A stretch of 64,000 nt of DNA from Rhyzopertha dominica (lineage: Eukaryota > Arthropoda > Insecta > Coleoptera > Bostrichidae), in assembly GCA_025024175.1 (NCBI GenBank), contig QCXZ01000003.1, positions 59,042,023-59,106,022 on the forward strand. The letters run 5' to 3'. Shown here in pieces: positions 55,601-64,000 of this stretch. The notes under the pieces were generated by a model that ran no database searches, was not told where the DNA came from, and saw only the letters and a list, made by a program, of their open reading frames with translations. Position numbers and translations under genes: made by a program. Positions within the stretch are counted from its first letter, which is position 1. Every line of letters begins with the position of its first letter.

Positions 55601-58016
55601 GGGCCGTACCGAAGTCTATTACTTTGGGGGGGTAGGAAGTGGGAAAAAGCCAACTCGTAAACAAAAAAAAATAGTTACTTTAGACCACTAGAATACCCAA
55701 TACATCACAGACATTCTAAAAAGGAAAAAAGTAATGAAAATATTATGTATTAAGTAGCTCAAAACAAATTTATTTTCTAGAATACATACAGAGTGTGTCA
55801 CGACGAGTTCCTATCAGACGTTTATGGGGAAGCGGCCAGCACAGCATAGACATGCATTTTAATCTGTAGTATCAAGTTTTCGAATGTGATCTTTTTAATG
55901 AAAATAATTGAAGTGCGGCTTTATGTTACACATGATATACTTAAATGTTAAAATTCTCGAGATATAAGAGTTTATAAAGAAATTTGACAGCTAGAAGGTT
56001 TGATAAGTTTCTCGCTATTAAAGTTTTCGTCTGCTTATAGAAAAATGTTAAAAATAATAATAATTACTAGTGTTTTGTTTTTGTCGGTGGTGTTGAAACT
56101 AAAACAAATGTTTTATTTGGTCTTGCTTTATTAGCCTTCGTCTTTGCATACGATAGGCATTTGGAAATGTGTAAAGTAAATTGTGAAAATAACAAGGAAA
56201 ATTATCAAATTAAATAATTATTTGTTTATTATTTCATAAATAATTATTAGACATTCCTTTCTTTCACAATCAAATATTTTTATTTGATAACTGATGTTAA
56301 TAATTAATCAGAATATCTCAGTGTGAGATACCGACAGCATGTTGCAGAATAGATATGCACTTGTTTTAGCGTCTGTCAAATTGCATCCAAAGCACTTCTG
56401 AAGTTGCATAAAATGCCATTTCAACAGTTTTTCACGTAAAATGTTAAATATAAAAAAATCTGTTACTTTTAGCCTCATAGTGTTTTACACAAACCCCAAC
56501 TAAAATTTTCCTTAGAATCCAAAAGCGGCATGAAAAAGAGAAAGTTCCATTCAATTTTTTTGTTTTGGCTATACTATGACGTCATCCTGTAAATGCTGAA
56601 TGCACCATTTACAAAATTTGATTGGACCAAGGTGTATTTTGGACCTTTGTCATTCATATTATCGACATTCGATTCGCATTTGTTTGTGTGGTAGGGGTCG
56701 AACGGGATCCTGTAGCTCTTATGTTTTTTAAACACTTATATCTTGAAAATTTTAACATTTAAGTATATCATGTGTTACAAAAAGCCTCACTAGAATTTTA
56801 CGTAGAATCTACAGCAAAAAAATTATATGGTTCTATTAAAAATAACAAATACTGCAGAATTTCATAATTCTCTTATGGCCGCTTTCCCATAAATGTCTAA
56901 TAGGAACTCGTCGTGACACACCCTGTACATGTATTAACAACATCTACTTACAAATAAAACTAAAATACCTTATACTTCTACTTTGGTAATTGCTAATTGC
57001 CACAGAGTGTGGCTAAGCTTGTGAGTGTCAAAATAATATGAATAAACATTAATGTAAAATTAACAAATAAAGTTAAAAAAATCTCAAAAAATCAATTATT
57101 AATTATTACAGTCTTCTGTATTTTAACTTTAGCCTAAGAGCTAATTAAATGGGAAAAATCTGTTTGTTATATCCTGTTCATTTTTAATACTTACACATGA
57201 GAGAATCAAATCGATCATTTCCCATAGTAGTTCGCAACATATTTTTTACATTTTTCTCGATGTACAAGGTAGTTGTAAAAATGTACTAGATATCTGTGAT
57301 ATATGTATTAGATTGTAGACTCCTATCTGACGCTAATATCGTAAAAAAACATGCATTTTTTAAAGCTTGTTTTGATATGAAATCAAATATAATAAATACA
57401 AACAAATAAAAAAAACTTTGTGGGTAACATAAAATTATGCTCCTCGAGTAAAATGTAACTTTCTGTAAGGTGCAACCATCAAAAACGGTCAACGTAGACC
57501 AGACAGTATATTGGGGCTGTTCGTTGGGCTACCAACAGATATGTTTTGCATGTTGTCATTGGCAAAATTTTGAAATACATTATGAGTCATGCGCTTATAT
57601 TCGTTGTTGAAAATTATTGTTATTTTTTTTGAATACCCATAAAAATTATTTTAAGAAGTGTACTAGATTTTAAAATAATGTACTAGTGCACTAGACTGGC
57701 AACACTGGTGCCTGCCGAATCACAGTCGATCATCGTCATCTGACGATAAGACGCGAGGTTGATATGAAAGCTGCGACTAACGACTAAAGACTGCTACTAC
57801 TCGTCATTACCAACGAGGAATTATTGCATATTCGCGGATGCCGTGGGGAAACTAACATTGTTTTTATACCACCTTCTTGATTTAACTTAATTATGTATTG
57901 TTTCTTTAAAAAATTTGACCAACCTATTTTGGAACCAACTGCGCCAGTTTTTAACCAACACTCCGGGCATTGGGGGGGTAGGCTACCCCCCTACCCCCCA
58001 TGGGCCCGGTCCTAGG
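55601..58016. mobile_element. hAT-like element inserted in the outer MITE, TGAACACA duplication
   Basis: TGAACACA occurs at 55593-55600 and 58017-58024, immediately flanking a 2.4-kb segment that is absent from the related MITE. Ends GGGCCGTACCGAAG and GGGCCCGGTCCTAGG with G/C runs just inside suggest a hAT-like element; exact ends could shift by 1-2 bases. It carries no recognised transposase. Confidence 0.75.
55789..56925. mobile_element. Inner MITE, long inverted repeats, TA site
   Basis: CAGAGTGTGTCACGACGAGT at the left and its inverse ending ACTCGTCGTGACACACCCTG at the right pair over about 50 bp (through TTCCTAT.AGAC.TTTATGGG and AGCGGCC), with TA on both sides. It is the innermost of three nested insertions. 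Confidence 0.87.
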
Positions 58017-58625
58017 TGAACACAACAATTGCTTTGACGTATACTTGTGATCTGTCGATTGTTGAATTATTTGATATTTTTTAATATGATAAAACGAGTG
58101 GAAGTTTTTCAACATATTCTGTAGTGTTTTGTGTAATAATCAACTTTTAGGTCGCAGAAAGCTCACATTTCGGAGCTGTGGGGTGACACGATTTCGTATT
58201 ACTATTAGGTTATGTGAGGTTGTGCCTACAGTAAGCTTGCTAAATAATTGTACTAGGAGGTACTGAAAGGTGTTTTTTAGCCTGTCGCAATGGTAAAATT
58301 ACCAAACTAAGTGGTAGTAACATTAGCTGCATTACACAGGGTGTACACTGCAGAGGTTACAACAAGCCTACTATACCAATAATTATTGTTATTGCTTACC
58401 TTTGAAAGAAAAATAGAAGCTTAAATTGTTGGAAAATCTATAAAGCCATCAATTTCGTGACTGCAACATGATCTGCAACCTTCAGTACTATCGTGCTCAT
58501 TGATGTTCACTGATCGCCGTGCGTATTGTAGCTTGGCAGCAGTTACAAAAAGGCGGCACAGAGAATTCAGAAATCAACGCCGCCCGCCTTGCATGCATCA
58601 TTTCTAGAAACCCTGTACTAACATA

Positions 58626-59040
58626 CAGGGTGCGCCACTTAAATCCGTTCAAAATAAACCTTATTTGCCGAAAACTTCTTGTCACTAAATTCAAATGGAG
58701 GAAAAAAAGCGCTCTCTTTAAAGCAGTGCCGTCCATTTCGGCAAATGTTACTTGTTAGTTATTACTCATTCCATTACGCTGCAAACATAGTAGCCGAGGG
58801 GGTTCCAATCTGGACTGTAAGGGGAACAGAACCCTTTGACCAGAACATGCCCACAGTCCACGTTATTCGACAATGCGGCGACCCAGTCCTTTTCACGACT
58901 ATCGAAATCCGGGTCCGTGTCACGCGTTCTATCGAATGACTTTTCCTCATAGACAAATAAATCTCACAAGGAGACGACTTGATCTAATGTAGTGATTCGG
59001 AAATGAGTGAGTCCAGCTTCACCCCAAACAACAGGACGAA
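58626..59040. mobile_element. Solo left end of a MITE-like element
   Basis: A TA then CAGGGTGCGCCACTTAAATC looks like another TA-site element end directly beside the previous one. No matching inverse end was found; the following 400 bp are less AT-rich but have no recognised protein. Confidence 0.35.
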
Positions 59041-59102
59041 CTACTGCTGATTTGACGGTGAATATAATTTGGGACAAGAATTGAATTATTGCTGCATTTG
59101 TA

Positions 59103-60837
59103 CACTGAAAAAAGTTGATTGTCAACAACAACAAATTTCCGTTTGTTACGTACAAATTTGTTATAGTAAAGAATTATTTGTTGTAAATACCAAACATTTG
59201 CTTTCTTGTTATTTCGATTTACTAAAATCATATTGTTGCCTGTACCAATATAAATTTTGTTACCGCAAATAATATATATGATAAAGCCAACAAATTAAAT
59301 GAGTTACATACACAAGAAAAATTGTTGTCATTTTCTAGCCAATCACAACCATTTAAATCACGCCATTGCTATATAAGGTCATAACCGAAAATGCGGCTAA
59401 AGCCATTCGTTGTTGCCAGGTTGGCCGATTCATCCCCAACGAGAAAGAATTCGTATTTAGCAACTTTGAATTTCAAAGACAAATACTATATCTCTACATT
59501 TGGTTTATTAAACGTTGTAACAATATAACGTATGTGTTCATGCAGAACTACTTTGAATTTATTTTTATTGAATTTTTGTTCGTTATGTTAATCTGATTGT
59601 ATGCTACGACCATCAATGATGGTTTTAGCGTGTTCGTAATGGTGGTAGCAATCTGCATTTTATCAGTCTGGATGACATTTTGCCGAGTATGGGGATGGGG
59701 ACATACTGCTGAAGAATACTGGCAATTCTGTCGGCATCGGCAGCCCGATTTGCACAAAGCGAAACACGCCATGCCGTGAGTACGGACGCGTGCAGTGCAG
59801 CTTCATGCTACATGTTAGTAGAATAGGATTTATCAATATTCAAGAAGTGTGTTTTAACTGGGTGCATTAGTCGCGGAGGTCTTGGAAACATGGGGTTTCC
59901 AGAATCCCAATCTAATTAGAGGTTTTCAATGAAGTACAATTAATTCTTTATGTTATTTCTTATGAGTTTTTAGAGTAGCTTCAAATTGAAGCGTTTTTAA
60001 TTACTTGTATGCCCTATAGTAGAGCTACAGTAATCCGGATCTAGATTGGACTCATCCGTATTAGTAAAAAATCCAGATTGTTAGTACCCTTTGTTACTTT
60101 TTATTATTTCGTACTTCCCAGCAAGTTAATGCTTCCTACTTTGTGCTGTTTTCTGGACGCCGTTTTGCTTATTTTACCCGTTTCCAGTCCATGTTCATAC
60201 AACGCTACATTTACTGATATCCACGCCAGCCAGTGGACCACGTAACTTTAAGTTTTGTGTTAATGGAAATATATTTTCTTATTTTCAGCAATACATTCTT
60301 TTAGTTAATAAATGTTTCATGAATGAAGTCTTGTTTTATTATATTGTACCATGTTTGCAATGAAATTTGCATATGTGCGGCAGTTCAGAAATTAAATGTG
60401 AACAAAGAGTGGTAAGTACGTATTCATTTATAAATAAACCAGATTGAAAATTAATAAATATAGCTTATTATATCAACATGTTGTGCATTTGCGTCCATAA
60501 ATATTAGGTATCTGTACTTCTGTACATGTAAGTAATAGTGAGTGTTGGAAGAACTAACAGTTCATCAGTCGCTTTAAATACGTATAACTTGCCCGTACAA
60601 CAAAATAATTAGTTATTGTAACTACTACAAACACATTGTTATTAATAAATTATAAGTTATTTTAACAAATATCGTTTTTGTTGCTACTAATAACAAATTA
60701 CTTCTAATAACAAATATTTTGCGCAACAAAAATAATTCGTTGTCTTTACGAAGTTTTTAGTTGAGGCTATAGCTACAAATAGAATTTGTTGACAATACTA
60801 AATTTAAAGTAAGCCGAACAAATCCTTTCTTTCAGTG
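59103..60837. mobile_element. TA-flanked element with CACTGAAA ends and TTGTTAT-rich arms
   Basis: CACTGAAAAAAGTTG at the left and TTCTTTCAGTG at the right are inverted ends, each bordered by TA. About 200 bp inside each end is packed with ACAAATT/AATTTGT and TTGTTAT-type motifs in opposite sense. The middle (59330-60400) has frames at 59366-59596 and 59548-59779 that I do not recognise. Confidence 0.6.
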
Positions 60838-60839
60838 TA

Positions 60840-63800
60840 GTAAAATTATAAAATACAATTGTTTAGAAAATAAATAAAATAATTACAGTTTAAGAAAATA
60901 ATTACATTTTATCATTATTGAGCATTGAACAAAAAACACAAACCAACGAACCTAATCTTGTACCTAATATTTTCGTGATCAACATATGGTGTGATCCTGT
61001 TTTTATTTATGACTCATCAAACCAACTCGACAAAGACAACATATGGTATCTTTTGGAAATATCCCATAATAGTGACGATCATTTAGTGATGTCTCTAATT
61101 CCTTATCGTTAATTCAACGGTGATGGAAGCAGGCGTCTTTTTCACATTTCGGGTTGTTTCGGCTTAATGTTTCTTTAGTTCCACGCACAGAACAGGATTC
61201 CCCTTCGACGATGTAAAGTGTGTCTTACAATTATATCTGTGCTGCTAGTCTGCTATATCACAGTTGTATTACACTTGAATTCTTTAGGTTAGACGACATT
61301 ACTACACTTTTTTTTTATTGTGACCTCAACTCCATTTAGAAAACTTTTCTATCTTCTTTTGTATTTTAAATAAAATCGATTTTTTAAAAACATTACATTT
61401 CTTTAAATCGCTATAACTCGTTTAATGTTATAAATACAAAAAAATATTATTAATGCTATTACCTATATACAAAAGTACAAACGGAAATAAATACAAAATT
61501 ACACACTATTAAAATAGTTACCTAAGCAGTCAACAAATCTTGATAATTATTAATCAGATACTTATAAGGTCATTAAGAAATGTTGCACTACTGAAATATA
61601 TATACCTAATATGACGTAAAAATTGCTTGTATAATAAGAATTTGAATTTATTAAATTCAATATCCGTTTTGGCACCCTGTTCAAAAACTCAACGTCCATG
61701 TACAAAAACACACAAGACTGCTGTGGTATTGACAATTTTCTTTCTATAGTTACTATGGCTGTAACTAAATATTCGTTTCTTTGAAATAAGTTCCTGTTTT
61801 TATAGACAAGTAACAATTTTAAAAATAAATATGAAAAGAACAGTTAATATATCTACGCCTGCAGCGCTCCTTCCAAGAAGCGCCATTTATTGTTAGAGCT
61901 TTCCTTTTTATAAATTTAAACATTATTTGCAACTCATCAGGACTCCCCCAAATAATTAAAGCTTATTTGATAACTGACATTACATGTTTACATTTTTTTT
62001 TATTGAACGATTTATATGTTCACAGAATGGGAAATTAAAATAAAATCAAAGTCTTAACAACCCCCATCGACTACTGGGATACTATAACTAAAGCACATAG
62101 GTTTCTGTCCTGTTTAGCGATTGTAAATTGTATAATACGCGACTTTAAAGCATTTATTATATTATTTTTACACTATTCATTTTTTATAAATATAAATTTA
62201 TATAAATTTTGACACAACTTTATGTAGTTATTAAAGTTTTCTTTTGTGATGACAATGGAAACATCATCGGCACATTGAAAACATGCTAAGATTTTTTAAA
62301 TTACCGGTATTATGCAGCAATAAGTTGTTAACTCCGTTGTTAAACTCTAGAAATAAGATTGGTTATAAAATGCTTGGCTGTGGAAAACTCGATTTTACAG
62401 CACAAACTCAGATATTACTCTTTGATTACTTTGTTGCCAGGTTGTTTTCTAATTTCGACTTAATGACTTATGTTATCTAAATACAACCAAAACCATTAAT
62501 GTACAACTCCTCTGATACCGTAATTTTCAAGTTTATTAAGCTTGATCGACAAAGCAAAATATAACCAATCAAATACAAATTTATACACATATTATTTACT
62601 TCTCGTCGTTCCTTATTGGTTCATTTATTTATAATACACACTGTGCGAAAAGCCGGTGAAGTGGAATGCTATTGGCGCAGACCACACTGATAGAAAACAT
62701 TTTCATTAAAGAAACATATTTTTATGTTATTTTTTAAATATTAATTGACGGAACATCTTTGTACCATGAGATATGGAGGCTTTCTTTTGAATAAGGAAAC
62801 GAAATATTTTTCTGCACAAAAAATCAATCAGGGCAGGAAAGAAGTTATAACAATTGTTTTCAAATTTTGCAAAGTTTATTTAAATTTGTATGAGTTTGGA
62901 TTAGATAATATATTTTGGAAGCATTAGTAAATTAAGCCTCTATTCTATAGTGTCTTTCGAATCCATAGAATGCGAATTGCTTTTAGCTGCAACACAAATA
63001 GTTCTTTTAATCTGCTACTATCGCTCCACAATGTGATATCAGACCAAGTACCTCATTAGTTAGATATTTACAAGCTGGCACATTAAAATTATGTTCTTAC
63101 GGAGTCAGTAATATGTTTGATCCAGTTGACAGAACCATTAAAATTAAGTGAAACATCATTTGAGTGGAGAGACTATATTTCGAAATTTTTCCGGATTCAG
63201 CAACAGTGCGAAATCCTATTTATTAAAAAAAATACCAAAAAGAATACCAAATTTCGAGGTCGTAGGTAATAAGAGAGGATCTAATATTAACCCACGCGGT
63301 ACTTCCCAGGTAGCTTAACTGCTTATTTTCCATTAGAAATGAATGAGCGACGTGAGACATAGAAGCCCGAGTGATTGGATTCAATTATCTTTGGTAGGTC
63401 TTAAATAGTAATAACCTGATGGCTTTCATTCCTCCCCAACGATAAAGAATATATACAAAAATACAGGACTTTACTTATAAAAATAACAGTACGTCTATAA
63501 GATCTCATTGTAGCAGTTAAACAAGTCTCAGCTGTCAATCCGTGATTAAGAGACCGGCATGAATACACCATTTATAATAACATCCCCATTAGGCACCCCA
63601 TCTGCTAGAGGGGAGCGTTGCTTGATAAGTCAATTGAAATGCATTTGGTTAATACGATTTGTAATGTGTGCCCTTTGTGTTGTCGTAGTGTAATCTGTCG
63701 AATAGTTTACAGGGGGAACATTGGGCAAATTAGGTCAACACAGTTAGGCGGTCAGATGAAAACGGTACCGTAGAAAGGGAAGCCGATTAATTTTTTAATT

Positions 63801-64000
63801 CGTGTGGAATAAAACTAGTGCGCAAAAACTACATTTTTAGATTTGTACAATGCTGATGTCCTGTTACAAAATGATACTAGTTAAGGAAGATATTTAGTAA
63901 ATATTGAACAGACAAGCAATTGACAAGCTCTCAATCTGGTTCAAAGTGGAAACCTTGTAAAAAAAGTAAACGGAAAAATGTAAAATCTCTTTATAAATTA
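60840..64000. other. Right-end intergenic stretch
   Basis: Contains the open-frame repeat at 60915-61112. The remainder is AT-rich without recognised genes. About 63530-63790 is less AT-rich with few repeats and could be conserved non-coding DNA upstream of the homeobox gene, which cannot be judged from one genome. Confidence 0.4.
60915..61112 (+). repeat. Repeat with open frame, related to 24563-24765
   Basis: A 64-codon frame shares Thr-Asn-Glu, Leu-Val-Pro-Asn-Ile-Phe-Val-Ile, Phe-Ile-Tyr-Asp, Tyr-Leu-Leu-Glu and His-Asn-Ser-Asp-Asp-His-Leu-Val-Met-Ser-Leu with the copy near 24.6 kb, with at least one in-frame size difference. DNA similarity is evident over about 190 bp. Function unknown. 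Confidence 0.6.

Larger units (their letters stand above)
55571..58615. mobile_element. Outer MITE (family of 9482-9845), split by later insertions
   Basis: The left tip CGGGGTTTCTGTAAATGATT at 55571 and right tip TTTCTAGAAACCCTG ending at 58615 are inverted, with TA on both sides. The right body (58025-58210, 58396-58440) matches the interior of the copy at 9482, including CTTTGACA/G, GAATTATTTGATAT, TCAACATAT, GGAGCTG.G.GGTGACACG and TTTTAGGTTATG. Extra sequence relative to the short copy lies at about 58212-58395 and 58445-58590. Confidence 0.8.

Overview
This is eukaryotic nuclear DNA from an arthropod, most likely an insect. It is very AT-rich, with intron-split genes, GT..AG splice sites and a dense layer of short DNA transposons and decayed retroelements. 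The protein types (an insect NAG2/Hexo2-type hexosaminidase and an arthropod-style paired-like homeobox gene) fit insects; a beetle is my best guess but cannot be shown from this window. There are scattered single N bases. I see no rRNA, tRNA or CRISPR array.

Three host genes can be supported. (1) 3353-11901 (+): the last four exons of a mitochondrial alanine-glyoxylate aminotransferase 2 (AGXT2-type) gene; its 5' exons lie off the left edge. (2) 12371-22392 (-): a complete five-exon, 621-residue GH20 beta-N-acetylglucosaminidase of the Hexo2/NAG2 type. A signal-peptide exon sits 4.3 kb upstream of the rest, and two introns are only 47 and 51 nt. Genes 1 and 2 converge tail to tail with about 470 bp between stop codons. 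(3) 43802-54973 (-): a three-exon paired-like (PRD-class, Q50) homeobox gene of 206 residues, with introns of about 6.4 and 4.2 kb full of transposons.

Between genes 2 and 3 (22.4-43.8 kb) and upstream of gene 3 (55.1-64 kb) I find no convincing host gene, mostly repeats. Class II elements: a frameshifted Tc1/mariner-superfamily copy (7371-8786); a broken DDE transposase (4625-5659); a four-copy non-autonomous family with G/C-run ends, two copies of which have 8-bp target duplications (31.3, 34.5, 44.5, 52.9 kb); a different hAT-like element with a perfect 8-bp duplication (29345-30688); several long-inverted-repeat MITEs at TA sites (9.5, 41.1, 46.7, 51.6, 55.6, 55.8, 59.1 kb); a GC-rich inverted-repeat pair inside a Hexo2 intron (12.9-14.4 kb); and a FLYWCH/MULE transposase pseudogene (37.9-38.95 kb). 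Class I elements: fragments of non-LTR reverse transcriptases (39.8, 43.1-43.5, 46.3, 48.0 kb) and of Penelope-like elements with RT and GIY-YIG motifs (48.8-49.4 and 50.9-51.1 kb).

The genes do not form a functional cluster: amino-acid/glyoxylate metabolism, chitin or glycan trimming, and developmental transcription control are simply neighbours. I found no convincing new biological system. The most informative structures are the triple-nested insertion at 55.6-58.6 kb, the near-complete foldback elements (one inside a homeobox intron), the GC-rich inverted arms in the Hexo2 intron, and two distant copies of a repeat sharing a related ~63-residue reading frame.
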